Positions 1 to 10,392 of a DNA stretch of 64,000 bases are shown here, piece by piece. The notes beneath the pieces are model-generated. The model had not been told where the DNA came from and did no database searches. It was given only the letters and a program-made list of their open reading frames with translations. The translations under genes were made by a program, and so were the position numbers. The DNA lies in assembly GCF_003268885.1 (NCBI RefSeq), contig NZ_QLSX01000002.1:148260-212259 (forward strand). The letters run 5' to 3'. The number at the start of each line of letters is the position of its first letter. The stretch's first letter is position 1. The stretch comes from Onishia taeanensis. Its GTDB lineage: Bacteria > Pseudomonadota > Gammaproteobacteria > Pseudomonadales > Halomonadaceae.

Positions 1-1245
1 CGGATAGATATCCCCCGGCTCGACAATCTGGCGCATGGCGAAGCGTGAGGGGAAGTCCTGTTCGACGGCCTCGTACTCCTCCCACAGCGCCTGATGGGCG
101 TGGGGCGTAATCTCGACGTAGGTGAAATAGGCGAGCTGTCGCATCAGTGACTTGGTCAGAACTTCACGGCAGGTCGTGGAATCGTCGTCCCAGTTGTCGC
201 CATCGGAGGCCTGGGCAACGTAGAGGTTCCACTCGGTGGGCGGGTAGCGGTCACGGATGATCTCGTCGACCAGGGTCAGGGCGCTGGACACGATGGTGCC
301 GCCGGTCTCCCTCGAATAGAAAAACTCTTCCTCGTCGACCTCCTTGGCGGCGGTGTGGTGGCGCACGAAGACCAGCTCGACCTTCTCGTAGTTACGCTCG
401 AGGAACAGATAAAGCAGTAAGAAAAAGCGTTTGGCGATGTCTTTGTGGGATTGGGTCATTGAGCCCGAGACGTCCATGACACAGAACATCACCGCCTTGT
501 TGGACGGCGTGGGCTGGTTGACCAGGTTGTTGTAGCGAAGGTCATAGGTATCGATGAAGGGCACCGCCTCCAGGCGCTTTTCTAGCCGTTCGATCTCGGC
601 CTTGAGCTCCTGAATGCGTGAGGGGTTGCGCAGCACCGGGTCCTTGCGCTCCTCCTCTGCCAGGGCGTCCATGGCCTCACGCAAGGCACGACGGATCGGC
701 GCACGCATGGCGATGCGCCGGGCCTGAGCCTCGCGCATCGAGCGCACGATATTGATCCGCGACGGCACCCCGTCGCGGGTGATGCCGGACCGCACTGGCT
801 TGACCTCTTCGAGATCCATCAGCTGCTTGCGCTCGAGATGCGGCAGCTCCAGGCCGTCGAAGACGAAATCGAGAAACTCATCGCGAGTCAGGCTGAAGGC
901 GAATTCATCCATGCCCTCGCCCTGGTTGGAGGCCCCACCCTCGCCGCTGCCATCACCCCCGCCGCCACCGTTGGGGCGACGCAGCCGATCGCCCTCATCG
1001 AATTCGCGGTTGCCGGGACTGACGATGGAGCGATGCCCGCCCTGACCGTGCTGGAAGACCGGCTCGGAGATATCCCGCGTCGGGATAGAGACCTTTTCAC
1101 CGTGCTGCATGTCGGTGATCGAACGGCGATTGACAGCTTCCTCCACCGAACGTTTGATATGAGTGCGATAGCGATCGAGGAAACGCTGCCGATTGACCGC
1201 ACTCTTGTGCTTGGCATTGGCCCGTCGATCGATGAAATAACTCAT
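1..1245 (-). CDS. yeaH: YeaH/YhbH family (DUF444) protein, 3' end beyond window
   Basis: This is the partner of the PrkA kinase in stationary-phase and nutrient stress; its biochemical role is unknown. Translating the minus strand from ATG 1245 gives 415 residues without a stop, so only the last few residues lie outside (E. coli YeaH has 427). A von Willebrand A-type region begins around residue 250 with the MIDAS-like motif MDVSGS (257-262). A glycine-rich linker lies at 92-110 and a charged helix at 210-228. The start is supported by GGGAGG a few bases upstream. It follows prkA by 134 bp on the same strand, the usual prkA-yeaH-spoVR order, so a SpoVR-family gene is expected just beyond the left edge. 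Confidence 0.9.
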   Translation of the reverse strand, partial: MSYFIDRRANAKHKSAVNRQRFLDRYRTHIKRSVEEAVNRRSITDMQHGEKVSIPTRDISEPVFQHGQGGHRSIVSPGNREFDEGDRLRRPNGGGGGDGSGEGGASNQGEGMDEFAFSLTRDEFLDFVFDGLELPHLERKQLMDLEEVKPVRSGITRDGVPSRINIVRSMREAQARRIAMRAPIRRALREAMDALAEEERKDPVLRNPSRIQELKAEIERLEKRLEAVPFIDTYDLRYNNLVNQPTPSNKAVMFCVMDVSGSMTQSHKDIAKRFFLLLYLFLERNYEKVELVFVRHHTAAKEVDEEEFFYSRETGGTIVSSALTLVDEIIRDRYPPTEWNLYVAQASDGDNWDDDSTTCREVLTKSLMRQLAYFTYVEITPHAHQALWEEYEAVEQDFPSRFAMRQIVEPGDIYP

Positions 1246-1379
1246 GCTGCCCTCCCGGCGCATCGCGCCGCTGGCCGGGCCGGTCACCCGGCCCGGCGAT
1301 GCGCCTCACGGCGCCACCCCGTCCAGGTCTCAGTCGCGCGCTACTGAGGCCTGGGGTATCACTGGGACCTTATGAAGCG

Positions 1380-3302
1380 TCACTGGGACTTGCGAACGCG
1401 CAGGTACCATTCCGACAACAGCCGCACCTGCTTCTCGGTGTAGCCGCGATCGACCATCCGCGCGACGAAGTCTTCGTGCTTTCTCTGATCCGACTGGGAC
1501 GCCTTGGCATTGAAGGAGATTACCGGCAGCAGCTCCTCGGTGTTGGCAAACATCTTCTTCTCGATCACGCCCCGAAGCTTCTCGTAGGAGCCCCAGCTGG
1601 GGTTCATGCCGTTATTCTGCGCCCGCGCCCGCAGCACGAAATTGACCACCTCATGGCGGAAATCCTTGGGATTGGAGATGCCCGCCGGCTTCTCGATCTT
1701 CTCGAGCTCCTCGTTGAGCGACTGGCGGTTGAACAGCTCGCCGGTCTCAGGGTCGCGGTATTCCTGATCCTGAATCCAGAAGTCCGCATAGGTCACATAG
1801 CGATCGAAGATGTTCTGACCGTATTCGGAGTAGGACTCCAGGTAGGCGGTCTGAATCTCCTTGCCGATGAAATCGACGTAGCGCGGCGCCAGGAACTCCT
1901 TGATGAAGCGCAGATAGCGCTCGAAGACTTCCTTGGGCAGCTGCTCCTGTTCCAGGCGCTGTTCCAGCACATAGAGCAGATGGACTGGGTTGGCGGCGAT
2001 CTCATGGGTGTCGAAGTTGAACACCTTGGAGAGGATCTTGAAGGCAAAGCGGGTCGAGAGCCCGTTCATGCCCTCATCGACCCCGGCTCCGTCGCGATAC
2101 TCCTGAATCGACTTGGCCTTGGGATCGGTATCCTTGAGGTTCTTGCCGTCATACACCCGCATCTTCGAGTAGATGCTGGAGTTTTCAGGCTCCTTGAGCC
2201 GGGAGAGCACCGTGAACTGGGCCAGCATGCGCAGAGTGTCAGGCGCGCAAGGCGCCTGGGCCAGCGACGAGTGCTCGAGCAGCTTCTGATAGATCTTGAC
2301 CTCTTCGGTCACCCGCAGGCAGTAAGGCACCTTGACCATGTAGACCCGGTCGAGGAAGGCCTCGTTGTTGCGATTGTTGCGAAAGGTCTGCCACTCGCTT
2401 TCGTTGGAGTGCGCCAGCACCACGCCATCGAAGGGAATCGCCCCCATGCCCTCGGTGGGGTTGTAATTGCCTTCCTGAGTGGCCGTCAGCAGTGGATGCA
2501 GCACCTTGATCGGCGCCTTGAACATCTCCACGAATTCCATCAGCCCCTGGTTGGCCTTACACAGCCCGCCGGAGAAGCTGTAGGCATCCGGATCGTCCTG
2601 TGAATAGAGCTCGAGCTGGCGAATATCGACCTTGCCGACCAGCGAGGAGATATCCTGGTTGTTCTCGTCACCGGGTTCGGTCTTGGAGATAGCGATCTGA
2701 TTGAGGCGCGACGGAAAGAGACGCACCACCCGGAACTCGGAAATATCGCCGCCGTACTCCTTGAGGCGCTTGGATGCCCAAGGCGACATCACGCTCTTCA
2801 GACAGCGCCTGGGAATGCCGTACTCGTCCTCGAGCAGCTCGCCATCTTCCTCGGGGGAGAACAGCCCCAGCGGTGACTCGAACACCGGTGAGCCCTTGAT
2901 GGCATAGAAGGGCACATGCTCCATCAGCAGTTTCAGGCGTTCGGCCAGGGACGATTTACCGCCCCCCACCGGGCCCAGCAGATAGAGGATCTGCTTGCGC
3001 TCCTCCAGGCCCTGGGCGGCATGACGGAAATAGGCAACGATCTGCTCGATGGCCTCTTCCATGCCGTAGAACTCGGAGAACGCCGGGTAGCGTCGAATCA
3101 CCTTGTTGGAAAAAATGCGGGATAGCCGGGAATCCTTGGCAGTATCGATCACCTGGGGCTCCCCGATCGCCACCAGCATGCGCTCGGCGGCCGAGGCGTA
3201 GGCGGTGGGATCGCTACGGCAGAGCTCCAGGTACTCCTTGAGACTGAGTTCCTCCTGCTGAACGCGTTCGTAGCGATTCTGGACATGATCGAAGATGCTC
3301 AT
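1380..3302 (-). CDS. prkA: PrkA family serine protein kinase
   Basis: Cytoplasmic AAA-type serine kinase (PrkA/YeaG family) linked to starvation, acid and stationary-phase responses; its targets are poorly known. The 640-residue product matches the family length. The N-terminal half is an AAA ATPase with Walker A GPVGGGKS at residues 110-117, and the C-terminal part is the PrkA kinase-like domain. The frame stays open upstream, but the ATG at 3302 (MSIFDHVQ) has a near-perfect AAGGAGG ribosome site and matches the usual family N terminus. It leads a minus-strand unit with yeaH. Confidence 0.95.
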   Translation of the reverse strand: MSIFDHVQNRYERVQQEELSLKEYLELCRSDPTAYASAAERMLVAIGEPQVIDTAKDSRLSRIFSNKVIRRYPAFSEFYGMEEAIEQIVAYFRHAAQGLEERKQILYLLGPVGGGKSSLAERLKLLMEHVPFYAIKGSPVFESPLGLFSPEEDGELLEDEYGIPRRCLKSVMSPWASKRLKEYGGDISEFRVVRLFPSRLNQIAISKTEPGDENNQDISSLVGKVDIRQLELYSQDDPDAYSFSGGLCKANQGLMEFVEMFKAPIKVLHPLLTATQEGNYNPTEGMGAIPFDGVVLAHSNESEWQTFRNNRNNEAFLDRVYMVKVPYCLRVTEEVKIYQKLLEHSSLAQAPCAPDTLRMLAQFTVLSRLKEPENSSIYSKMRVYDGKNLKDTDPKAKSIQEYRDGAGVDEGMNGLSTRFAFKILSKVFNFDTHEIAANPVHLLYVLEQRLEQEQLPKEVFERYLRFIKEFLAPRYVDFIGKEIQTAYLESYSEYGQNIFDRYVTYADFWIQDQEYRDPETGELFNRQSLNEELEKIEKPAGISNPKDFRHEVVNFVLRARAQNNGMNPSWGSYEKLRGVIEKKMFANTEELLPVISFNAKASQSDQRKHEDFVARMVDRGYTEKQVRLLSEWYLRVRKSQ

Positions 3303-3503
3303 CGAAGCCTCCTTAAGCACGATTCCTCGACGATGACGGGATATGTCAGTTCGAGGCGGGCACATCTATCAGCGTAGACAGATTCGGTTGCCAGGGGCTT
3401 CCTGCACACTTCAACGCAACGACTATCTGACGCCACTGCCCTATAAGAGCTCAGAAGCGGGAAGATCGTTCGTTGAAAGTCGCCGAGATTTTGAACGCTA
3501 GGC

Positions 3504-3541
3504 GAAAAAGCCGCCGACCGCCAGTGAATGGCGGTCGGCGG
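3504..3541 (-). terminator. Rho-independent terminator of the threonine aldolase gene
   Basis: A perfect 12-bp stem (3511-3522 with 3530-3541) and 7-nt loop are followed on the minus strand by CTTTTTCG. It lies 31 bp past the aldolase stop and upstream of prkA, so it separates the two transcripts. Confidence 0.85.
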
Positions 3542-3571
3542 GGAGGAGATCAGGCGGGTGGGAAAAGCGGC

Positions 3572-4621
3572 TCAAGCCTGGCTCAGGGCATCACGCATAT
3601 CGTCGAGCAGCGCATCGAGCAACTCGGTGGTGGTGTTCCAGGAACACACGAAGCGCGCCCCGCCGGCGCCGATAAACGTGTAGAAGGTCCAGCCGCGAGC
3701 CTTGAGCTCCGCGATCGCCGCCGGCGGCAGGCTGACGAAGACGCTGTTGGCCTCGGTCGGGAACATCGCCTCGACGCCGGGCAGCCCAATCAGGCCGTCG
3801 GCCAGATAACGGGCCATGGCATTGGCATGTTCGGCGTTGGTGCGCCAGGCGCCGCTTTCCAGGAGCCCCAGCCAGGGGGCGGCAATGAAGCGCATCTTGG
3901 AGGCCAGCTGGCCGGCCTGCTTGCAGCGGTAGGCGAAATCCTCGGACAGCTCACGGTTGAAAAACAGGATTGCCTCGCCCATCGCCATGCCATTCTTGGT
4001 GCCCGAAAAGCACAGCGCGTCGATGCCGACCTGCCAGGTCAGCTCGGCGGGCGACACCTTCAGCGCCGCACAGGCGTTGGCAAAGCGCGCGCCGTCCATA
4101 TGCAGACGCAGGTCATGCTTGTCGGCCATGGCGCGAATCGCCCGCAGTTCATCGAGGCTGTAGAGAGTGCCGACCTCGGTGGCCTGGGTCAGTGAGATCA
4201 CTCGGGGCTTGGGATAGTGGATATCGCTGCGTTTGGTGACCAGCGCCTCGATGCCCTCTGGCGTCAGCTTGCCATGCTCGCCCGGCGAGGTCAGCAGCTT
4301 GGCGCCGTTGGAGAAGAATTCCGGCCCGCCGCATTCGTCGGTCTCGATATGGGCGAGCTCGTGGCAGATCACGCTGTGATAGCTGCGCCCCATGGCGGCC
4401 AGCGTCAGCGAGTTGGCGGCCGTGCCATTGAAGACGAAGAAGACGTCGCAGTCGTAATCGAAGAGTTCACGAAAGCGGTCGGTCGCCCGCTCGGTCCAGC
4501 TGTCGTTGCCATAAGCGAGATCATCGCTGCGATTGGCCTCGAGCAGGTATTCCATGGCCTCTGGACAGATCCCGGAGGTGTTGTCACTGGCCAAGTAGCG
4601 CGGAGTGCAGTCGGGTTCCAT
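3572..4621 (-). CDS. ltaE: Low-specificity L-threonine aldolase
   Basis: PLP enzyme that cleaves L-threonine and L-allo-threonine to glycine and acetaldehyde in the cytoplasm. The 349-residue product has the beta-eliminating lyase/threonine aldolase fold. HMDGARF (174-180) supplies the cofactor-binding aspartate and SGTKNG (206-211) carries the PLP lysine K209. The N-terminal SDN and the FNGTAAN segment (64-70) are also typical. AAGGACA lies upstream of ATG 4621. It is a single-gene unit ending at a strong terminator. Some related genera call it ltaA; a different beta-eliminating lyase of the family cannot be fully excluded. Confidence 0.88.
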   Translation of the reverse strand: MEPDCTPRYLASDNTSGICPEAMEYLLEANRSDDLAYGNDSWTERATDRFRELFDYDCDVFFVFNGTAANSLTLAAMGRSYHSVICHELAHIETDECGGPEFFSNGAKLLTSPGEHGKLTPEGIEALVTKRSDIHYPKPRVISLTQATEVGTLYSLDELRAIRAMADKHDLRLHMDGARFANACAALKVSPAELTWQVGIDALCFSGTKNGMAMGEAILFFNRELSEDFAYRCKQAGQLASKMRFIAAPWLGLLESGAWRTNAEHANAMARYLADGLIGLPGVEAMFPTEANSVFVSLPPAAIAELKARGWTFYTFIGAGGARFVCSWNTTTELLDALLDDMRDALSQA

Positions 4622-4783
4622 CTGAGGTGTCCTTACACACAGTGTTCACGAAGGCGCATTGCGACGGGGTTCATCGCAACACCCTGGCAGTCGGCGTGGA
4701 TTGCACGCTAAAGCCAGTCTATCACCCTCGTGAGAGGCTGCACCTGCTTGCCCTCATCGCCCATTCCACGGCGACCCAAAGCG

Positions 4784-6877
4784 CTAGAGACGCGCCGCCA
4801 GCCGCGTGCCCTGGTCGATGGCCCGCTTGGCATCAAGCTCGGCGGCCTCGTCGGCACCACCGATCAGGTGCACCGCCACCCCGGCGGCCTCGAGCGGAGC
4901 GAAAAGCTCGCGCACCGGCTCCTGGCCGGCACAGACCACGATGCTGTCGACCTCGAGCAGCCGCGGCTCGCCCGCCACGCGCACATGCAACCCGGCATCG
5001 TCGATAGACAGATACTCGCAGCCTGCCAGCGTCTCGACGCCACGATGACGCAGCGAGGCCCGGTGCACCCAGCCCGTGCTAGTGCCGAGCCCCTTGCCGG
5101 GCTTGCTGGCCTTGCGCTGCAGCAGGGTCACGCGGCGCGTCACCGGTGGACGCTGGGCAGCGGTAAGCCCCGCACCCTCGTGGGCCGAGAGATCGACGCC
5201 CCACTCCCGACACCAGTCGCCCAGCGCCTGTTGTGAGCCCGGGTCCCAGCTCTTGTCTGAGACCTGATCTGAGTCCTGGCCTGCTACCTGCTCCGCTGCC
5301 TGATCCGAGGCACCCTCCTGCGCGCCATGGGTCAGCAGTTCCGCGACATCGAAGCCGATGCCACCGGCACCGATGATCGCCACCCGCGGGCCGACCCGTT
5401 CGGGGTGGCGAATCGCCTCGGGGTAGCTCAGCACACTGGGGTGTTCGCTGCCCGGCAAGTCGAGGCGACGCGGGCGGACGCCGCTTGCCAGCACCACGGC
5501 CGAGAAGCCCTTGAGAGCCTCCAGGGTCGCTTGGGTGTTCAGGCGCACGTCGACGCCGTATTTATCGAGCATCACCGTGTAGTAGCGCAGCGTCTCGTTG
5601 AACTCCTCCTTGCCGGGAATCCGCCGGGCATAGTTGAACTGCCCGCCCACCTCGCCCGCGCGCTCGAAGAGCACCACCCGATGGCCGCGGCTGGCGGCGG
5701 TGACCGCTGTCGCCAGCCCCGCCGGCCCGGCGCCGACCACGGCGATGTCCTGGGGCGATTCGGCCGGCGTGATCGAAAGCTCGGTCTCATGACAGGCCCG
5801 CGGGTTGACCAGACAGGAGGTCAGCTTGCCCTGAAAGGTATGATCGAGGCAGGCCTGGTTGCAGGCGATGCAGGTGTTGATCTCGTCGCTGCGCCCCTCA
5901 TGTGCCTTCGACAGCCAATCGGGGTCGGCGAGGAAGGGTCTGGCCATGGACACTAGGTCGGCGTGCCCCTCGGCCAGCACGCGCTCAGCGACCTCTGGCA
6001 TGTTGATGCGATTGGTGGTGATCAAGGGCACCGAGAGCTCCGCCTTCATGCGCCGCGTCACCTCGGTGAAGGCGGCCCGTGGCACGCTGGTGACGATGGT
6101 CGGCACCCGCGCCTCGTGCCAGCCGATGCCGGTATTGATGAGATCCACTCCGGCTTCTTCGAGGGCGCGACCCAGTGCGACCACTTCCTGCCAGCTGCTG
6201 CCCTCATCGACCAGATCCAGCATCGACAGGCGAAAGATGATCAGGAAGTCCGCCCCCAGAGCGGCGCGGATGCGGCGCACGATCTCCACCGGAAAGCGCA
6301 TGCGGGCGGCGAAATCCCCGCCCCAGGCATCCTCGCGCTGGTTGGTTCGCCGGCACAGAAACTGGTTGATCAGATACCCCTCTGAGCCCATCACTTCGAC
6401 GCCGTCATAGCCGGCATCCAAGGCCAGGCGGGCACAGCGCACATAGTCCTCGATCTGCTGCTCGACCTCGTCACCTTCCAGCGCTCGAGGAGTGAAGGCG
6501 CTGATCGGCGCGCGAATCGCCGAAGGAGCCACCAGCTCGGGGGAGTAGGCATAGCGGCCGGCATGCAGAATCTGCAGGCAGATGCGCCCGCCCTCGCCGT
6601 GCACCGCCTCGGTCACCGGGCGGTGAGCGCGCGCTTCATGCGCGTTGGTAAGCTTGGCGGCGCCCTGGAAAACCGCGCCCTCCGGGTTGGGGGCGATGCC
6701 GCCGGTGACGATCAACCCTACGCCGGCCCGGGTCCGCTCAGCGTAGAAGGTCGCCAGCCGGTCGAAGCCGTCGGGCGCTTCCTCGAGGTTGGTGTGCATC
6801 GAGCCCATCAGCACACGATTGGGCAGGGTCAGGTTACCCAGCGTCAGCGGTTGGAACAGATGCGGATAGGTCGTCAC
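4784..6877 (-). CDS. fadH: NADPH-dependent 2,4-dienoyl-CoA reductase
   Basis: Iron-sulfur flavoenzyme that reduces 2,4-dienoyl-CoA during beta-oxidation of unsaturated fatty acids. I use the GTG start at 6877 (MTTYPHLFQPL) because GAGGA lies 6 bases upstream and the protein then begins as E. coli FadH does; the frame is open for 29 more codons upstream. Residues 1-330 form the OYE-type FMN barrel. The 4Fe-4S cysteines are C336, C339, C343 and C355. Two Rossmann motifs follow, GAGPAG near 382-387 and GAGGIG near 503-508. At 697 residues it is longer than E. coli FadH (672). The excess is mainly a Gln/Asp/Ser-rich insert at about 519-552, encoded by 12-bp tandem repeats. Confidence 0.9.
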   Translation of the reverse strand: MTTYPHLFQPLTLGNLTLPNRVLMGSMHTNLEEAPDGFDRLATFYAERTRAGVGLIVTGGIAPNPEGAVFQGAAKLTNAHEARAHRPVTEAVHGEGGRICLQILHAGRYAYSPELVAPSAIRAPISAFTPRALEGDEVEQQIEDYVRCARLALDAGYDGVEVMGSEGYLINQFLCRRTNQREDAWGGDFAARMRFPVEIVRRIRAALGADFLIIFRLSMLDLVDEGSSWQEVVALGRALEEAGVDLINTGIGWHEARVPTIVTSVPRAAFTEVTRRMKAELSVPLITTNRINMPEVAERVLAEGHADLVSMARPFLADPDWLSKAHEGRSDEINTCIACNQACLDHTFQGKLTSCLVNPRACHETELSITPAESPQDIAVVGAGPAGLATAVTAASRGHRVVLFERAGEVGGQFNYARRIPGKEEFNETLRYYTVMLDKYGVDVRLNTQATLEALKGFSAVVLASGVRPRRLDLPGSEHPSVLSYPEAIRHPERVGPRVAIIGAGGIGFDVAELLTHGAQEGASDQAAEQVAGQDSDQVSDKSWDPGSQQALGDWCREWGVDLSAHEGAGLTAAQRPPVTRRVTLLQRKASKPGKGLGTSTGWVHRASLRHRGVETLAGCEYLSIDDAGLHVRVAGEPRLLEVDSIVVCAGQEPVRELFAPLEAAGVAVHLIGGADEAAELDAKRAIDQGTRLAARL
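5257..5316. repeat. Degenerate 12-bp tandem repeat inside fadH
   Basis: Five successive 12-mers beginning CTGAGACCTGAT at 5257 share the pattern CYG-N-N-N-CCTG. They encode a four-residue periodic segment (DQAA, EQVA, GQDS, DQVS) inserted in the C-terminal Rossmann part of FadH. The unit is a multiple of three, so the frame is kept. Confidence 0.7.
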
Positions 6878-7132
6878 GGCGAGTCCTCGCACGATGGCAC
6901 GGCTTGATTTCAAACAACCGTATGACAGTCCAGCCAGGGCCGCAAGACGGCCAAGGTCGACCATCGACCCCGCAGGCGCCTAGGACAGTAAAACCAGATC
7001 GTGCGGACAAGCAATTAAAGCAGACGTAAGGACAGACGTAAGGACAGGTGTTAGGAGAGAGAAGTAAACAGGCGCAACGAGGGCAGGATACAACCAGAGC
7101 GCCTCGAGGCGGCGAGGAAACCACAGGGCCAG
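6878..7132. other. Intergenic region between the tRNA operon and fadH
   Basis: No gene is seen. With the tRNA terminator it makes up the 307 bases between the tRNA operon and fadH. It holds a 12-bp tandem repeat (7021-7056) and presumably the fadH promoter, which I could not place with confidence. Confidence 0.5.
7021..7056. repeat. 12-bp tandem repeat upstream of fadH
   Basis: Three consecutive 12-mers: CAGACGTAAGGA twice, then CAGGTGTTAGGA. A weaker fourth similarity (CAGGCGCAACGA) lies at 7069-7080. It is non-coding. Confidence 0.75.
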
Positions 7133-7167
7133 AAACGACAAAACCCCAAGCCACAAGGCTCAGGGTT
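7133..7167 (-). terminator. Terminator of the tRNA operon
   Basis: An 11-bp stem (7142-7152 with 7157-7167, two G-T wobbles) and ACAA loop are followed on the minus strand by TTTTGTCGTTTC. It lies 17 bp after the CCA of the last tRNA-Asp. Confidence 0.8.
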
Positions 7168-7184
7168 AATATCGGGTATCGAAA

Positions 7185-7261
7185 TGGCGGACCGGACGGG
7201 ACTCGAACCCGCGACCTCCGGCGTGACAGGCCGGCATTCTAACCAACTGAACTACCGGTCC
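7185..7261 (-). tRNA. tRNA-Asp(GTC), last gene of the cluster
   Basis: 77-nt cloverleaf with encoded CCA at 7185-7187. Acceptor GGACCGG pairs with CCGGTCC, and the anticodon loop CTGTCAC carries GTC. It differs from the other two Asp copies by one compensated acceptor pair (C-G instead of T-A). Confidence 0.97.
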
Positions 7262-7264
7262 GCG

Positions 7265-7341
7265 TGGTGGGTGATACTGGACTCGAACCAGTGACCCCCA
7301 GCATGTGAAGCTGGTGCTCTAACCAGCTGAGCTAATCACCC
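7265..7341 (-). tRNA. tRNA-Val(CAC)
   Basis: 77-nt cloverleaf with encoded CCA. Acceptor is GGGTGAT/ATCACCC, anticodon stem CCAGC/GCTGG and loop TTCACAT, so the anticodon is CAC and reads GUG. It lies between two tRNA-Asp genes. Confidence 0.95.
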
Positions 7342-7377
7342 ACATATTCGATAGGCGGCGCGTAATTGAATGATCGA

Positions 7378-7454
7378 TGGCGGACTGGACGGGACTCGAA
7401 CCCGCGACCTCCGGCGTGACAGGCCGGCATTCTAACCAACTGAACTACCAGTCC
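7378..7454 (-). tRNA. tRNA-Asp(GTC), middle copy
   Basis: 77-nt cloverleaf with encoded CCA, acceptor GGACTGG/CCAGTCC and anticodon GTC. It appears identical to the copy at 7511-7587. Confidence 0.97.
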
Positions 7455-7510
7455 ATCGAACAACAAGTCAACACTTGCCTTGGTACTGCTTAACTACTAA
7501 ATGAGAAAAG

Positions 7511-7587
7511 TGGCGGACTGGACGGGACTCGAACCCGCGACCTCCGGCGTGACAGGCCGGCATTCTAACCAACTGAACTACCAGTCC
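7511..7587 (-). tRNA. tRNA-Asp(GTC), first copy
   Basis: 77-nt cloverleaf with encoded CCA and anticodon GTC, matching the copy at 7378-7454. A tandem duplication is the simplest origin. Confidence 0.97.
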
Positions 7588-7625
7588 GCATTTTTTCTCT
7601 ACGCCTCCAGGGCATCTCGAAGAGA

Positions 7626-7701
7626 TGGTGGGTGGTACTGGGCTCGAACCAGTGACCCCCAGCTTGTAAGGCTGGTGCTCTTCCAACTGAGCTAACCACC
7701 C
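7626..7701 (-). tRNA. tRNA-Val(TAC), first gene of the cluster
   Basis: 76-nt cloverleaf with encoded CCA. Acceptor is GGGTGGT/ACCACCC, anticodon stem CCAGC/GCTGG and loop CTTACAA, so the anticodon is TAC. It is promoter-proximal in the operon. Confidence 0.97.
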
Positions 7702-7719
7702 TTGGGGACGTGGCGCTGC

Positions 7720-7747
7720 ATTCTACAGGGCGACGGACCAAAGTCAA
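7720..7747 (-). promoter_or_regulatory. Sigma70-type promoter of the tRNA operon
   Basis: On the minus strand, TTGACT (-35, 7742-7747), a 16-bp spacer and TAGAAT (-10, 7720-7725) place the start site shortly before tRNA-Val(TAC). Each hexamer matches consensus at five of six positions. Confidence 0.75.
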
Positions 7748-7986
7748 CGCCAGCGACACAAATAATTCGTCAGAGAGCAGCCCGAATTTCACAGGGCATT
7801 CATCAACTTGCGCTCTTAACGTGCGCAAAGCCGCGCCATGCGCGGGCGGTGGGCAATTCAGTGCTCGATCACCCCGTCTTGCGCTACCGGAAGATTCATC
7901 TGATTCCGCTGGCGCCTGTTGGCGCATTCGGCCCATACGCGCCCAAGGATTTCATCTACCGGCAACTCGCCTATCGATGCAGAGGC

Positions 7987-8766
7987 TTATGCATCGGCTT
8001 TGGCGAGGGCCATGCGGGCGGCGATCGCTTCTGCCGCCTCAGCAATCAAATCAGACTGACGCAACCCGCTGCGGCGGGTCGGCGTCCAGTCATGATCTCC
8101 CGCCTCCAGAAAGTGAACCTCGGCGCAGGCGGGCAGCGCATAGCCCTCCACTTCCTCGCGTCGGCCGAAGGGATCACGTGTGCCTTGCAGCACCAGCGTC
8201 GGACAGGCAAGCGCCGGCCAATGCGCCAGCCGGGTTCGCTCGGGCTTGCCAGGCGGATGAAAGGGATAACCACACAGCACCAGGCCGGCCACCATCGGCT
8301 GATTCGCCCGCTCGCTTCCCGTTGCGGTCTGCGGTGAGTCACCCAGCTCGGCGGCCAGCAGGCTCGCCACGCGCCCCCCCATCGACTTGCCGCCGAGCCA
8401 GGGAGCGGGCAGCCCAGCCTGCGACAAAAAGTCGCACCAGCCGGCCAGCTCTTCCACCAGCCGTTCGACCTTGGGCGGCGGTCGCCGGCGGCCTTCCTGT
8501 CGCATCTGCTGCAGGTAGGCAAACTCGATCGCCAGCACCTGCACCCCGGCCTGGCCAAGCGCCTCGCGCAGCGCGACCAGGAAAGTCGAGTCCTGGCCGG
8601 CCCCGGCACCGTGGGTCAACAGCAGTCGACCATGGAGCGCCTCGCCGCTGACGTCGATTGGCCCTCGCTCTGCGATCCACCAGGTGCCCGTCTGCCCCTG
8701 AGCGAGTCGTTGCCCGAGTTCAGCCGGTGTTTTCAGCGACTCGCTGGCGTCGATGGGGTATGCCAC
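7987..8766 (-). CDS. Alpha/beta hydrolase of the KANL3/Tex30-like family
   Basis: Predicted cytoplasmic serine hydrolase with unknown substrate. The 259-residue product has the oxyanion-loop motif THGAGAG (51-57) and nucleophile elbow GKSMGG (126-131, S128). GTRDPFG supplies the candidate acid and GDHDW near the C terminus the candidate histidine, so the triad looks intact. The start is GTG 8766, supported by AGGAG a few bases upstream. It diverges from ccoN across 185 bp, but nothing ties it to respiration. The 285 bases between its stop and the tRNA cluster hold only the tRNA promoter. Confidence 0.8.
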   Translation of the reverse strand: MAYPIDASESLKTPAELGQRLAQGQTGTWWIAERGPIDVSGEALHGRLLLTHGAGAGQDSTFLVALREALGQAGVQVLAIEFAYLQQMRQEGRRRPPPKVERLVEELAGWCDFLSQAGLPAPWLGGKSMGGRVASLLAAELGDSPQTATGSERANQPMVAGLVLCGYPFHPPGKPERTRLAHWPALACPTLVLQGTRDPFGRREEVEGYALPACAEVHFLEAGDHDWTPTRRSGLRQSDLIAEAAEAIAARMALAKADA

Positions 8767-8863
8767 TTACTCTCCTATTAATAATCAAAAAGTAATAACG
8801 GAAATGTGCATGAGCTTCTGGTGCGGGTGCCACGAGCGCTGGGCTAGAATCGCTTCCAGACTC

Positions 8864-8877
8864 TTGATCTGCATCAT
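8864..8877 (+). promoter_or_regulatory. Anr/Fnr box upstream of ccoN
   Basis: TTGATctgcATCAT matches the Fnr/Anr consensus TTGATnnnnATCAA at 9 of 10 fixed positions. It lies 74 bp before the ccoN ATG, where an activator of a cbb3 operon is expected. The anr gene itself is 11 kb downstream in the same cluster. Confidence 0.8.
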
Positions 8878-8951
8878 TATGGCGGCGGCATGCCTCGGGC
8901 ACACTCCGGTTTTGGACGTCTCCCCGACACCGCGTTCAACGGGAACCTGAC

Positions 8952-10376
<1,425 letters not shown>

Positions 10377-10392
10377 CAGGGAACCTGCACCG

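Noticed and set aside
1299..2603. 434-codon open frame antisense to prkA
   Set aside because: Composition and lack of motifs mark it as a shadow of prkA.
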